The position numbers were made by a program, and so were the translations under genes. From contig NZ_JAAVKI010000002.1 in the NCBI RefSeq assembly GCF_011806525.1, positions 186,001 to 250,000 on the forward strand: a DNA stretch of 64,000 nucleotides, written 5' to 3'. Below the pieces are notes generated by a model that saw only the letters and a list, made by a program, of their open reading frames with translations, was not told the origin of the DNA and did not search any database. This document shows positions 21,195 to 30,694 of this stretch, one piece after another (positions within the stretch are counted from its first letter, which is position 1; each line of letters begins with the position of its first letter). This DNA comes from Thalassospira sp. HF15. Lineage in GTDB: Bacteria; Pseudomonadota; Alphaproteobacteria; Rhodospirillales; Thalassospiraceae.

Positions 21195-21380
21195 TGCGAA
21201 CCTGTCTCTTCAAACAAATGTTACGTAATTCGGAGCGCGGCTTATAGCTCTGTCCGAAACCCTCGTCAACCCCCGATACCGCCATAACGCCTCATTTTCT
21301 GCGGGTCAGGAGTCTTTTGACCTGCAACACAGATATGCACGCACGGAATCAGGGGTCATGTTCGCCCGATTGCCCCGCAA

Positions 21381-22157
21381 TCAGCGGTGCTTGAAATCGG
21401 GTTTGCGCTTCTCGCCAAACGCTTTCATGCCTTCGGCGCGATCTTCGAGCGCGAAGGTCGAATGGAATTCGCGGCGCTCGAACATCAGACCCTCGGTCAG
21501 CGTCATCTCATAGGCCTTGTTAACCGATTCCTTGACCTTCATCGACACCGGCCCCGAGAAGGAGGCGATCTTTTCCGCCAGTTTCTGGGCTTCGTCGAGA
21601 AGCGAGTCGGCCGGGACGATTCGCGCCACCAGACCAGCGCGTTCAGCTTCTTCGGCATCCATCATGCGCCCGGTCAGGCACATTTCCATTGCCTTGGACT
21701 TGCCGACGGCACGGGTCAGACGCTGAGTCCCGCCCGCACCGGGGATGGTGCCGATGGTGATTTCCGGCTGACCGAACTTGGCAGTATCGGCAGCAATCAT
21801 GATATCGCACATCATCGCCATCTCGCAGCCACCGCCCAACGCGAATCCGGCGACCGCTGCAATGGTTGGCTTGCGGCACGACGCCACACGGGTCCAACCC
21901 TTGGTGATAAAGTCGTTTTTATAAACGTCCATGTAGTCGTAATCGGCCATTTCCTTGATGTCGGCCCCGGCGGCAAAGGCCTTTTCCGAGCCGGTAATCA
22001 CGATGGCACGGATGTTTTCATCGGATTCGAAATCATCAAGTGCGGCACCGATATCATTGATCAGTGCTTCACACAGCGCATTCAGCGCCTTGGGGCGATT
22101 AAGCGTGATCAGGCCAACATTGCCCTTTTTCTCGGCGATGATGTTTTCATAAGACAT
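21381..22157 (-). CDS. enoyl-CoA hydratase (crotonase family)
   Basis: A 258-residue crotonase of standard length. The oxyanion-hole segments are [18 protein letters not shown] and [20 protein letters not shown], and the catalytic glutamates are in the [19 protein letters not shown] segment. It hydrates trans-2-enoyl-CoA to 3-hydroxyacyl-CoA in fatty-acid or branched amino-acid breakdown. The closeness to short-chain enoyl-CoA hydratases suggests crotonyl-CoA-type substrates. It lies between mutM and rpsT, a frequent arrangement in alphaproteobacteria, on the same strand, with a GATC-rich leader and no evident special regulation. Confidence 0.95.
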   Translation of the reverse strand: MSYENIIAEKKGNVGLITLNRPKALNALCEALINDIGAALDDFESDENIRAIVITGSEKAFAAGADIKEMADYDYMDVYKNDFITKGWTRVASCRKPTIAAVAGFALGGGCEMAMMCDIMIAADTAKFGQPEITIGTIPGAGGTQRLTRAVGKSKAMEMCLTGRMMDAEEAERAGLVARIVPADSLLDEAQKLAEKIASFSGPVSMKVKESVNKAYEMTLTEGLMFERREFHSTFALEDRAEGMKAFGEKRKPDFKHR

Positions 22158-22340
22158 GCGAGTGATCCTTTATTCGCTGTTCGGCCCGCGGGAACCCGGC
22201 GGATTTCTGTGGCGTTGTCGGGCCGATTCGGCTGAAACCATAATTTGATACTGTTTTACCGATTTTAATCCCGGCCCGCAACCGAACCTGTCATCAATGC
22301 CCACAAGTTTCAGAAGTCGCAATCGGGCATTGCGTTTGGG

Positions 22341-23180
22341 TTATTTCTGGCAAGTTGGGCAGAAGAAAGTCGACCGACCGGCTTGGACGATGCGTTCAAT
22401 GGTCGCATCACAGCCATCAGCGATACAGGTTTCCCCTTCGCGGCCATAGACACGGAAATTGTGCTGGAAATAGCCAAGCTCGCCATCGCTTTGGCGATAG
22501 TCCTTCAGGCTTGAGCCGCCTGCGGCAATTGCATCTTCCAGCACAAGGCGGATTTCACGATAGAGACGGTCAATCTCGCCGGGCTTGAGATCCCTTGCCA
22601 GACGATCAGGCGCGATGCCGGATCGAAACAGGGCTTCGCAGACATATATATTGCCAAGACCGGCGACCAGTTTCTGATCAAGCAAAACGGTTTTGATCGG
22701 GCTTGCGCGTTTGGCAATTCCTGCGGCGAGAATTTCGGCGTTAAACGCGTTGCCGAGCGGTTCCGGGCCGATGCCCGCCAGCATCTTGTGGGTAGCAACC
22801 TCTGCCCCGTCAATCAGGGTGATGACGCCAAAGCGCCTGGGATCGTTAAACCGCACCACGGCCCCGTCAGCCATGACGAAATCAACATGGTCATGCTTGC
22901 CCGGTTCGGGTGCGGCGACCGCTGGATCATTATGGATGGTCATGCGCCCGGACATGCCCAGATGAACAAGCAGCACCTGCCCGTCATCAAGATAGCCGAG
23001 GATGTATTTCGCCCGTCGGGTCAGTTGGTTGATCCGGCGCCCGGCCATGCGATCAACAAATCCTTCCGGGAAGGGAAAGCGCAGATTGGCACGGCGCTGC
23101 ACAACATGGTCGACGACCCGTCCTTCCATGACAGGTATCAGACCACGGGTGACTGTTTCGACCTCTGGCAATTCGGGCAT
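22341..23180 (-). CDS. mutM: formamidopyrimidine-DNA glycosylase
   Basis: A 279-residue Fpg/MutM. The N-terminal MPELPEVETVTRGL supplies the catalytic Pro2 and Glu3; KYILGYLDDGQVLLVHLGMSG carries the conserved Lys of the DNA-binding loop; the helix-two-turn-helix GLGNIYVCEALFRSGI and the C-terminal zinc finger C-x4-C...FFCPTCQK are intact. It removes 8-oxoguanine and ring-opened purines and nicks the abasic site. It is transcribed toward the enoyl-CoA hydratase gene and is divergent from a TSUP transporter gene. Confidence 0.98.
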   Translation of the reverse strand: MPELPEVETVTRGLIPVMEGRVVDHVVQRRANLRFPFPEGFVDRMAGRRINQLTRRAKYILGYLDDGQVLLVHLGMSGRMTIHNDPAVAAPEPGKHDHVDFVMADGAVVRFNDPRRFGVITLIDGAEVATHKMLAGIGPEPLGNAFNAEILAAGIAKRASPIKTVLLDQKLVAGLGNIYVCEALFRSGIAPDRLARDLKPGEIDRLYREIRLVLEDAIAAGGSSLKDYRQSDGELGYFQHNFRVYGREGETCIADGCDATIERIVQAGRSTFFCPTCQK

Positions 23181-23354
23181 ATCTGGAACTCATACAAGGA
23201 ATGGTGTCTGACTTTTAGACTATCGCCTGCGGGCAATTCAACGAGTGAAATCGTTCCGACTGGACGCGTGGATTGAAAGACATATGATGTGCGCTGTTTT
23301 GACAGACCGCATCGCCCCAGAACACGCGGTTGCGGCCCAATTGAAAGCCCGCCG

Positions 23355-24158
23355 ATGGAATTTGGTTTTGATCTTTTAGTGATTCTGTTTGCCGTTGCCA
23401 CATTGGCCGGTTTTGTCGATGCCATCGCAGGCGGCGGCGGATTGATTACCATTCCGGCCCTTTTGTGGGCGGGGGTGACCCCGGCACAGGCATTGGCAAC
23501 CAACAAGCTTCAGGGCAGTTTTGGCAGTTTCAGCGCGTCGCTTAATTTCATTCGCAAGGGGCATGTAGATCCGCGCGATATGATCCTGGCGATTGTCCTG
23601 ACCTTTGCCGGGTCGGCCTTGGGGACGGTTCTGGTGCAGATGCTCGATCCCGGCATTCTGATGACTATCCTGCCCGGTCTTTTGATCCTGATTGCGCTTT
23701 ATTTCCTGTTTTCGCCGCGGGTGGGTGACATTGATGCACATCAGATGATTGGCAAAACCACCTTTGCCTTTACCGCCGGCTTTGCCATCGGCTTTTACGA
23801 CGGTTTCTTTGGCCCGGGGACCGGATCGTTCTTTTCCATCGCCTTTGTTGCCTTGCTTGGTTTCAACATGACCAAGGCGACCGCCCACACCAAGGTTTTG
23901 AACTTCACTTCGAACTTTGCATCGCTGGTGATGTTTATCGCCGGCGGTGAGGTTGTCTGGGTTGTCGGCGGGGTGATGGCCGTTGGCGCACTGATCGGTG
24001 CGCAGATCGGATCGCATATGGTGATGAAGGTCGGCGCGCGGCTGGTAAGGCCGCTGCTTGTCGTGACCTCGATTGCGATTTCGATCAAGCTGATCATTGA
24101 TCAGTATGGATCGACCATCAGCCAAAGCCTGGAGCATATCCGCCACTGGGTAAGCTGA
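23355..24158 (+). CDS. TSUP family transporter (sulfite exporter TauE/SafE-like)
   Basis: A 267-residue membrane protein with about eight hydrophobic segments. The repeated TSUP motifs are visible: FVDAIAGGGGLITIPALLWAGVTPAQALATNKLQGSFGSFSA near the N terminus and IGFYDGFFGPGTGSFFSIAFVALLGFNMTKATAHTKVLNFTSN in the second half. The family moves sulfur-containing or organic anions across the inner membrane; the substrate here is unknown. The start is placed at MEFGFDLLVILF because the upstream extension is charged and unlike the family. It is divergent from mutM and is closed by a hairpin terminator. Confidence 0.9.
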   Translation: MEFGFDLLVILFAVATLAGFVDAIAGGGGLITIPALLWAGVTPAQALATNKLQGSFGSFSASLNFIRKGHVDPRDMILAIVLTFAGSALGTVLVQMLDPGILMTILPGLLILIALYFLFSPRVGDIDAHQMIGKTTFAFTAGFAIGFYDGFFGPGTGSFFSIAFVALLGFNMTKATAHTKVLNFTSNFASLVMFIAGGEVVWVVGGVMAVGALIGAQIGSHMVMKVGARLVRPLLVVTSIAISIKLIIDQYGSTISQSLEHIRHWVS

Positions 24159-24186
24159 TCTGCAACCAACCCGGCACCAGCAAAGA

Positions 24187-24218
24187 AAAACCCGTCAACC
24201 GAGAGGCTGGCGGGTTTT
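24187..24218. terminator. terminator between TSUP and MFS genes
   Basis: AAAACCCGTCAACC-GAGA-GGCTGGCGGGTTTT forms a stem of 13 pairs (one G-U, one mismatch) followed by TTTTGTTTT on the plus strand. It can also fold on the minus strand, so it probably serves both converging genes. Confidence 0.8.
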
Positions 24219-24225
24219 GTTTTAC

Positions 24226-25434
24226 TCAGGCACTGGCACCGTTTTCGGCAAAGACTTCATCGCGTCGATCAAGCAAATGGCTCCAGACGGTGAACAGCAG
24301 GGCCACTACCGCAATCGCCGCGCCAAGCCAGGGGATATGCTGATAGGACACGCCCTGGGTAATGGCGATCCCGCCAAACCAGGCACCCGCCGCATTGCCA
24401 AGGTTAAAGGCGCCCTGATTAAGGGTGGAAGCCAGATTGGGGGCATCGGATGCCTCGTTGACCACGCGCATCTGAAGCGGAGACACCAGCGCAAAGGCAA
24501 CCACACCCCACAGCATCACCGTCGCGACAGCCGGAATGACCGAGGTCAGCGTTTCGGTAAAGATGGCAAGGATGGCAATCAGCATGACGAAGGCAAAAAT
24601 GATTGCTGGCATCAAACGCCAATCACCCAGACGCCCACCGATATAATTGCCAAGCGTCAGACCGACCCCAAACAGCAAGAGGACATAGGTCACCTGACGC
24701 GGGGTAATGCCGGTGATTTCCTGGAGCATCGGCGTGATATAGGTGAAAACGCTAAACAGGCTGGCCGCCGACAGAACAGAGATCAGCATGGCCAGCAGAA
24801 CCTGAGGCTTGCCAAGCGACTTGGCTTCAAGCCAGAGGCTGCCGGTCGATGCGGCGATCTTGCGCGGCAGCGCGATATAAAGTGCTGTGGCAGCAAAGAC
24901 ACCAATTGCCACCACCGCCCAGAAAGTCGAGCGCCAGCCAAGTTCCTGACCAAGGGCCGTGCCAAACGGCACACCCAGCACATTGGCCAGCGTCAATCCG
25001 GAAAACATCAGGGCAATGGCCTGAACCCGCTTATGCGGCGCGACAAGGTTTGAGGCCACCACAGCCCCCAGACCAAAGAAGGCACCGTGGCAAAAGGCTG
25101 TGACCACGCGGGCCGCCATCAATAGCCAGTAATCCGGGGCAATCGCACACAGGAAATTGCCCAGAATAAAGATCGACATCAGCAGCAACAAAGCCCGCCT
25201 GCGGTCCATGCGCGCCGTGGCAATCGCCAGAAACGGGGCGCCAAAGGTCACACCCAGCGCATAACCCGTCACCAGCAACCCGGCATCAGGGATGCTGACG
25301 CCAAGATCCAGCGCCACATCGGGCAGAAGCCCCATGATGACGAATTCGGTGGTGCCGATCCCGAAAGATGCAAGCGCAAGCGCAAGAATCGGCAGGTTCC
25401 CGAAAAATCCGGGGCGGGTGACGGTATCTGTCAT
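24226..25434 (-). CDS. MFS transporter, DHA1-type (AraJ/YdhP-like)
   Basis: A 402-residue major facilitator with 12 predicted hydrophobic helices. FVIMGLLPDVALDLGVSI with the preceding SFGIGTTEF is the typical start of AraJ/YdhP-like exporters. The loop 2-3 motif is APFLAIATARMDRRRALLLL, and motif C-like glycines occur in FSGLTLANVLGVPFGTALGQ. Such proteins export sugars or drugs, but the substrate cannot be told. It is convergent with the TSUP gene. A 225-base leader upstream separates it from pyrF, with no other recognisable feature there. Confidence 0.9.
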   Translation of the reverse strand: MTDTVTRPGFFGNLPILALALASFGIGTTEFVIMGLLPDVALDLGVSIPDAGLLVTGYALGVTFGAPFLAIATARMDRRRALLLLMSIFILGNFLCAIAPDYWLLMAARVVTAFCHGAFFGLGAVVASNLVAPHKRVQAIALMFSGLTLANVLGVPFGTALGQELGWRSTFWAVVAIGVFAATALYIALPRKIAASTGSLWLEAKSLGKPQVLLAMLISVLSAASLFSVFTYITPMLQEITGITPRQVTYVLLLFGVGLTLGNYIGGRLGDWRLMPAIIFAFVMLIAILAIFTETLTSVIPAVATVMLWGVVAFALVSPLQMRVVNEASDAPNLASTLNQGAFNLGNAAGAWFGGIAITQGVSYQHIPWLGAAIAVVALLFTVWSHLLDRRDEVFAENGASA

Positions 25435-25659
25435 GTCAGAATTTCCAGATCAACTTTGGCGCGGGCGATGCTGGTGACGCAAACCGCACGGCCAAGTTTT
25501 GTGCAACTGCGAGATCACGCATTTTGCATCAATTATTGAAACGATTCAATTTTGCGACAGGATTGCGGGAAAATCCATCGCGAAATTTGCATGACAGCTT
25601 GTCGCAACAGGCACAAATCCAAGCGACGAGAAACCGGCAGAGGGTCAATCGAGGTAAAA

Positions 25660-26382
25660 TCAGGAAAGTTCGGCGACGATCCTTTGCGCCGCAGCGACTG
25701 GATCATCGGCCTTGGTGATCGGACGGCCAATCACCAGAACATCACTGCCCATGGCGACCGCATCAGCCGGGGTGACAATGCGTTTTTGATCGTCACTTGC
25801 CGCCCAGCTTGGGCGAATACCCGGCGTGATCAGTTTGAAGTCGGGTCCGAGGGCCTTACGAACCGGGGTGATTTCCTGCGCCGAGCAGACAACACCATCC
25901 AGACCGGCCTTTTGGGTCAGTTCGGCCAGTTTGACCACGCGGTCCTCAATCGGGCCCCGCAGGCCGACATCATCAAGATCGCCCTGGTCCATGCTGGTCA
26001 GGATGGTCACGGCAATGACCCAGGGGACTTCAACGCCTGCCTTGTCGGCAGCTTCGCGCGCGGCGTCGCCTGCACGTTTCATCATGTCCAGACCGCCTGC
26101 GGCATGCACATTGACGATCTTGAGCCCGAGCGGTGTTACGGCACGCACCGCACCGGCCACCGTATTGGGAATATCGTGATATTTGACATCGAGAAAGATC
26201 GGCATCCCGGCCTTGGCGACCGCCTTGACCCCTTGTGGCCCGTGGGCCGCGAAGAATTCCTTGCCAAGTTTGGCCCCGCCGATGATGCCCGACAGGCTTG
26301 AGGCCAGATTGATCGCATGATCGAGATCGGTGGTATCAATCGCACAGAAAATACGGTCTTTGGCGGCAAGGGTCTGGGTCAT
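25660..26382 (-). CDS. pyrF: orotidine 5'-phosphate decarboxylase
   Basis: A 240-residue TIM-barrel enzyme. FLDVKYHDIPNTV is the D-x-K-x2-D catalytic signature, preceded by KLGKEFFAAHGPQGV, and GIRPSWAASDDQKR plus VIGRPITKADDP form the phosphate-binding end. It makes UMP from OMP in pyrimidine synthesis. The start at MTQTLAAKDRIF is chosen because GGAGG sits 5 bases upstream; longer in-frame starts lack this. It is followed at some distance by the MFS gene and preceded by the LapA-domain gene and its terminator. Confidence 0.97.
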   Translation of the reverse strand: MTQTLAAKDRIFCAIDTTDLDHAINLASSLSGIIGGAKLGKEFFAAHGPQGVKAVAKAGMPIFLDVKYHDIPNTVAGAVRAVTPLGLKIVNVHAAGGLDMMKRAGDAAREAADKAGVEVPWVIAVTILTSMDQGDLDDVGLRGPIEDRVVKLAELTQKAGLDGVVCSAQEITPVRKALGPDFKLITPGIRPSWAASDDQKRIVTPADAVAMGSDVLVIGRPITKADDPVAAAQRIVAELS

Positions 26383-26565
26383 GCGGTCCTCCATTGAGCT
26401 GGCAGCAGGGTCAGGCCCACATCTGTCAGAATGGCTGGAAATTCCTGCGGCTGCGGACCGGACATGGATTAGCCGATTTGATCCCAAAGGCCAATGTCAA
26501 ATCGGGCCTTGGCCATGGATTGTCCGTTTGCGGCAACATCATCCCTGTTGATCGGCGCAGATAGC

Positions 26566-26590
26566 AAAAGGGCCCCGAAACGGAGCCCTT
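26566..26590 (-). terminator. terminator after LapA-domain gene
   Basis: On the minus strand AAGGGCTCCG-TTT-CGGGGCCCTTTTG gives a roughly 10-bp stem (one wobble or mismatch) with a T tail, immediately after the gene ending at 26599. Confidence 0.8.
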
Positions 26591-26598
26591 CAAATCAC

Positions 26599-26898
26599 CT
26601 AGCTGTGGCCGATGGCCTTTTGATCGGTGTGTGGTGTTGGGTCGTCGGTTTTGATGCGCTTGAGTTCGCTGTCCATGCGGCGCGCGGCGCGACGGTGCTT
26701 GCCCTGCAACAACCATTCAAAGGCAAAACCGATTCCAAGCCCGATCAGCAGCGCAACCATGATCGGCAGGAACAACGGCAGATCGACTTCGAACGGTAGT
26801 GGCCAAAGCGAAATCGTTACCAGTGCCCGGTTGGAAACTGCAAACACCGCAATCAAAACGGCAAGCGGGATGGAAATAATCCAGTAGAGGAAGCGCAT
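26599..26898 (-). CDS. LapA domain-containing membrane protein
   Basis: A 99-residue protein with two hydrophobic segments (about residues 4-22 and 43-64) and a basic, polar C-terminal tail. The spacing and the internal NRALVTISLWPLPFEVDLPLFLP match the LapA/YciS domain, which in enterobacteria takes part in lipopolysaccharide-assembly control. The start at MRFLYWII has AAGGAG upstream. It sits just downstream of ihfB on the same strand, a common alphaproteobacterial arrangement. The precise role here is unknown. Confidence 0.85.
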   Translation of the reverse strand: MRFLYWIISIPLAVLIAVFAVSNRALVTISLWPLPFEVDLPLFLPIMVALLIGLGIGFAFEWLLQGKHRRAARRMDSELKRIKTDDPTPHTDQKAIGHS

Positions 26899-27127
26899 TC
26901 TCAAGCTCCTTGTGCCGCAGCCCTTAACCCTTCCCGCACAGGATGGGTCAGGACCCGGCAATAGGTCACATTTGATCGTCAGGCTGATCAGTATGGGGCA
27001 AGATCCGGACAAAAGCCATGGCGACAGTCACACAGTTTTTGTGTGTCGCATGTGGCCAGATCGGGCGGGTACGGGTGACGCAATACGAGTCATGCCCGAT
27101 CAAAGCCGGAAACGGATCAGGCGGAAA

Positions 27128-27403
27128 TCAGTTCAAACGTTCGCGAAGCTGTTTGCCGGTTTTGAAATAGGGAACTTTCTTTTCCCCGACAGGGACGGCA
27201 TCCCCGGTACGCGGGTTACGTCCAACGCGGGCATCACGCTGTTTGACGGAAAACGCGCCAAAGCCGCGCAACTCGACCCGGTCGCCACGTGCAAGCGCGT
27301 CGGTGATCTCGTCAAAAATCGTAGCCACAATCCGTTCAACGTCGCGTTGGTAGAGATGCGGATTCATCTCCGCAAGTCGGGCGATCAATTCAGATTTTGT
27401 CAT
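27128..27403 (-). CDS. ihfB: integration host factor subunit beta
   Basis: A 91-residue HU/IHF-fold protein, [26 protein letters not shown] at the start and the DNA-intercalating arm with [21 protein letters not shown], including the Pro that kinks DNA. With IHF-alpha it bends DNA sharply at specific sites for transcription, replication and recombination. It lies between sppA and the LapA-domain gene, all on the minus strand. The order rpsA-sppA-ihfB supports the beta rather than HU call. Confidence 0.96.
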   Translation of the reverse strand: MTKSELIARLAEMNPHLYQRDVERIVATIFDEITDALARGDRVELRGFGAFSVKQRDARVGRNPRTGDAVPVGEKKVPYFKTGKQLRERLN

Positions 27404-27475
27404 TTTTCAGGCCCCATCCTGTTGGTACTGACAGCATCACTCAACCGGAGATTCAATTATCTGTTTGGGTAACTC

Positions 27476-28399
27476 TTACTCAGGTTGCCAGACCGTCAGC
27501 AAACCGTCAAGTTTAAGCCCCTCAGATGACAGTACTTTTCCGAGGTTCCCCTCAAGAACAGCACTCATGAAATCGTCTTCCGGATATTCAATTTCAAGCG
27601 GCACTACCTGTGCATCCGTCGTGACACCGGCTTCTTCTTGCAGCCAGCGCAAGGCTTCACGACGGCCTCCAATTTCGTCAATCAACCCGTTGGCAACAGC
27701 CTGCTGTCCTGTATAGACGCGACCATCGGCAAGAGCCGTCACGGTGTCCACCGACATGTCGCGGCGGGTTGCAACCATCTCAACAAACACGTCAAACATG
27801 TCCGAAATCAGGCCCTGCATGGCCGATTTTGCAACATCATCAACAGGTTCGAACGGATTCGGTGCAGCCTTAAGCGGACCGCTTTTTACCGTCAGCGGTT
27901 CAACACCAAGTTTTTCAAGCGTTCCATTGAAATTCATCGACTGGAAAATCACGCCGATCGACCCGGTAATCGTGCCGCGCCTTGCAATGATATGGTCTGC
28001 GGCAATTGCGGTCATATAGCCGCCGGACGCCGCAACCGTGCCCATTTCAGCAACAATCGGCCGGGTTTCACCAATACGGCCGAGCGCCTCAAACAGCGTT
28101 TCGCCACCGACCATGGTACCGCCCGGGCTGTTGATATGAACAATCACACCCACAACGTCGCTGTCTTCTTCGATGGCACTGAGTGCATCAAGAAGATACG
28201 GGTCTTCGGTGATCACACCTTCGATGGTGACTTCAACGATCTTCGGGCCAATGCCGCCCAGAACACTGTCCTTCACACCGGTGCCAGACAAGCCGATCAC
28301 GATCACCGCAAGCACGGCAATCACAGCCACCACGCGCCAGCGGAAGATGGATTTTTTCAGTCGACGTCGATCCAGCAGGATATCGGCATCAAGCGCCAT
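27476..28399 (-). CDS. sppA: signal peptide peptidase SppA (S49 family)
   Basis: A 307-residue short-form SppA. A single membrane anchor (VVAVIAVLAVIVIGLSG) lies near residues 23-40. The S49 peptidase domain has VHINSPGGTMVGGE, the nucleophile Ser in AASGGYMTAIAADHIIARRGTITGSIGVI, and the general-base Lys in LTVKSGPLKAAPNPFEP. It degrades signal peptides left in the inner membrane. The ATG at 28399 is preferred to an in-frame TTG 27 bases earlier. Two perfect palindromes lie 120-150 bases upstream. Confidence 0.95.
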   Translation of the reverse strand: MALDADILLDRRRLKKSIFRWRVVAVIAVLAVIVIGLSGTGVKDSVLGGIGPKIVEVTIEGVITEDPYLLDALSAIEEDSDVVGVIVHINSPGGTMVGGETLFEALGRIGETRPIVAEMGTVAASGGYMTAIAADHIIARRGTITGSIGVIFQSMNFNGTLEKLGVEPLTVKSGPLKAAPNPFEPVDDVAKSAMQGLISDMFDVFVEMVATRRDMSVDTVTALADGRVYTGQQAVANGLIDEIGGRREALRWLQEEAGVTTDAQVVPLEIEYPEDDFMSAVLEGNLGKVLSSEGLKLDGLLTVWQPE

Positions 28400-28758
28400 G
28401 GAGGTGTTCCAGTTATAATCGTTCAATCAAATACTTAGAAGAGTGTGACCCCTTAAACCTGTCTCTTCAAATGGTTTTTCTCGGCCCGGAAGGCAAGAAC
28501 AAAAAGCGTTTAAAATCAAAATTTTCGCGAAAAATGCCGATATCGGCAGAGTCGGGGGAAAATTACATCCATAAAGCAGACGATATACAATCTGGTGCAA
28601 CGTCGCGCCCCATCAGACATGCGTGACAATGGATATCATCTTGCGTCCTGGTTCGGGCCAAAGCAGCCGCCATTGGCGCAAAAGAAAACGGGCCGCGCAA
28701 AGCGCGACCCGTCTTTTCGTTCTGCAAAGATGCAGAGCGTATTTCGTCGGAGGGTGGC
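28400..28758. other. rpsA-sppA intergenic region with two abutting palindromes
   Basis: About 360 bases without a gene. It contains the rpsA terminator (28681-28712) and, at 28522-28533 and 28535-28548, the perfect palindromes TTTTCGCGAAAA and TGCCGATATCGGCA separated by one base. These lie upstream of sppA and are probably operator sites; no promoter hexamers are clear. Confidence 0.55.
28681..28712 (-). terminator. rpsA terminator
   Basis: Minus strand ACGGGTCGCGC-TTT-GCGCGGCCCGT forms an 11-bp stem with one G-U pair followed by TTTCTTT, 47 bases after the rpsA stop. Confidence 0.88.
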
Positions 28759-30462
28759 TTATTCGCCGCCTTCCTGTTTCTTGCGCAGAGCTTCGCCGAG
28801 GATGTCGCCGAGCGATGCGCCGCTGTCTGCCGAACCGTAATCCGCCATTGCTTTCTTCTCGTCAGCAACTTCAAGAGCTTTGACAGAGAGGGAAACCTTG
28901 CGGGTTTTGGAATCGATCGCGGTAACACGTGCGTCGACTTTTTCACCAACTGCAAAGCGTTCCGGACGCTGTTCCGAACGCTCGCGCGCCAGTTCAGCTT
29001 TACGGATGAAGCCTTTGAGTTCGGTGTCGCCAACGGAAACCTCGATGCCACCGTCGTTCACTTCGGTGACTTCACAGGTTACTGCTTCGCCACGTTTGAT
29101 GCCGGTAACGGCTTCTTTGAACGGATCGCCAGCAAGCTGTTTGATGCCAAGCGAGATGCGTTCTTTTTCGACGTCAACGTCAAGAACCTTGGCTTTGACG
29201 ATGTCACCTTTTTTGTATTCCTTGATGACTTCTTCACCAGCGCGGTCCCATGACAGGTCCGAGAGGTGAGCCATACCGTCGATACCGCCCATGAGGCCAA
29301 TGAACAGACCGAATTCGGTGATGTTCTTGACTTCGCCTTCGATCTCGGACTCGACCGGGTGAGCTGCAAGGAAGGCATCCCAAGGGTTCGAGGTGCACTG
29401 CTTGAGGCCAAGCGAGATACGACGTTTCTGAGCATCGACGTCGAGCACCATGACTTCGACTTCCTGCGAGGTCGAAACGATTTTGCCCGGGTGGATGTTT
29501 TTCTTGGTCCAGGACATTTCGGAAACGTGGACCAGGCCTTCGACACCAGCTTCGAGTTCGACGAATGCGCCGTAATCGGTGATGTTGGTGACACGACCTT
29601 CGAATTTCGAACCGACCGGGTATTTGGCTTCGACACCTTCCCACGGATCAGCTTCAAGCTGCTTCATGCCAAGCGAGATACGCTGGGTTTCGCTGTTGAA
29701 GCGGATAACCTGGACCTTAACAGTCTGGCCGATCTGCAGAGCTTCGGACGGATGGTTGATACGTTTCCAAGCAATGTCGGTAACGTGCAGCAGGCCATCA
29801 ACGCCACCAAGATCGACGAATGCGCCGTAATCGGTGATGTTTTTGACAACGCCGTCAAGAACCTGACCTTCCTGAAGGTTCTGGATCAGTTCAGCACGCT
29901 GTTCTGCACGGGTCTCTTCGAGAACGGCACGACGCGAAACCACGATGTTACCGCGCGAACGATCCATTTTCAGGATCTGGAACGGCTGCGGGTTGTTCAT
30001 CAGCGGGGTGACGTCACGTACCGGACGGATGTCCACCTGGGAACCCGGCAGGAACGCAACAGCGCCCGACAGGTCAACGGTGAAGCCGCCTTTAACACGA
30101 CCAAAGATGGTGCCGTCGACGCGTTTGCCATCGGAGAACTGTTTTTCCAGCTCAACCCAGGCTTCTTCGCGGCGCGCTTTTTCGCGCGACAGGACGATCA
30201 GACCATCCTTGTTTTCATAGCGGTCGACATAAACATCGACGGTATCGCCAATGTTTACTTCGCCTGCGCCAAATTCTTTAAGCGGAACGCGGCCTTCGGA
30301 TTTCAGGCCGACATCGACGATGGCATCATCGTCGGTTTTTTTAACGACCGAACCGGTCATTACGCGGCCGACAAAACCTTCGTCTTCAGAACCAAGGGTT
30401 TCAGCCAGCAGGGCGGCGAAATCTTCGCCAGTTGAGAATTGTGCTTCTTCAGCGGTGGTCAT
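28759..30462 (-). CDS. rpsA: 30S ribosomal protein S1
   Basis: A 567-residue protein with six S1 RNA-binding repeats, seen as recurring GAFVDLGGVDGLLHVTD, GAFVELEAGVEGLVHVSEMSW and GLFIGLMGGIDGMAHLSDLSW blocks and repeated RISLGLKQ strands. S1 recruits mRNA to the 30S subunit. The start at MTTAEEAQF is chosen for its AAGGAAG site and family fit; a 24-residue extension is in frame but unlikely. It is followed by a strong terminator. The cmk gene lies upstream on the same strand, the conserved cmk-rpsA order. Confidence 0.98.
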   Translation of the reverse strand: MTTAEEAQFSTGEDFAALLAETLGSEDEGFVGRVMTGSVVKKTDDDAIVDVGLKSEGRVPLKEFGAGEVNIGDTVDVYVDRYENKDGLIVLSREKARREEAWVELEKQFSDGKRVDGTIFGRVKGGFTVDLSGAVAFLPGSQVDIRPVRDVTPLMNNPQPFQILKMDRSRGNIVVSRRAVLEETRAEQRAELIQNLQEGQVLDGVVKNITDYGAFVDLGGVDGLLHVTDIAWKRINHPSEALQIGQTVKVQVIRFNSETQRISLGMKQLEADPWEGVEAKYPVGSKFEGRVTNITDYGAFVELEAGVEGLVHVSEMSWTKKNIHPGKIVSTSQEVEVMVLDVDAQKRRISLGLKQCTSNPWDAFLAAHPVESEIEGEVKNITEFGLFIGLMGGIDGMAHLSDLSWDRAGEEVIKEYKKGDIVKAKVLDVDVEKERISLGIKQLAGDPFKEAVTGIKRGEAVTCEVTEVNDGGIEVSVGDTELKGFIRKAELARERSEQRPERFAVGEKVDARVTAIDSKTRKVSLSVKALEVADEKKAMADYGSADSGASLGDILGEALRKKQEGGE

Positions 30463-30599
30463 AAACCAGACTTCCTTTCGAGTATCGTCACTATATTCTG
30501 GCCAACCGGTTGTATCCGGTGGTCTTTGCCGCAAAATCGCGGCGATTTGTCATTCACTGTTCAAAACCGAACGCATGTGAAGGCGAACCTTCCATACAC

Positions 30600-30629
30600 G
30601 AAAAGGTGAACGCACAAGTCGTTCACCTT
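30600..30629 (-). terminator. cmk terminator / attenuator before rpsA
   Basis: Minus strand AAGGTGAACG-ACTTGTG-CGTTCACCTTTT is a perfect 10-bp stem with a short T tail, between cmk and rpsA. It should end or attenuate read-through into rpsA. Confidence 0.75.
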
Positions 30630-30694
30630 AGGGACAGGCCAAAGGACCGGTACCTCGGGATCGTTCAACGCCTGACGGTTAAAACGCCTTTTGA

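Noticed and set aside
26940-26970. GGGTCAGGACCC, similar to the ends of the palindromic element
   Set aside because: Similarity stops after about 11 bases and no TA or second end is present; likely chance.
29266-30435. 389-codon plus-strand frame opposite rpsA
   Set aside because: Antisense shadow of the repeated S1 domains; no ribosome site or domain.
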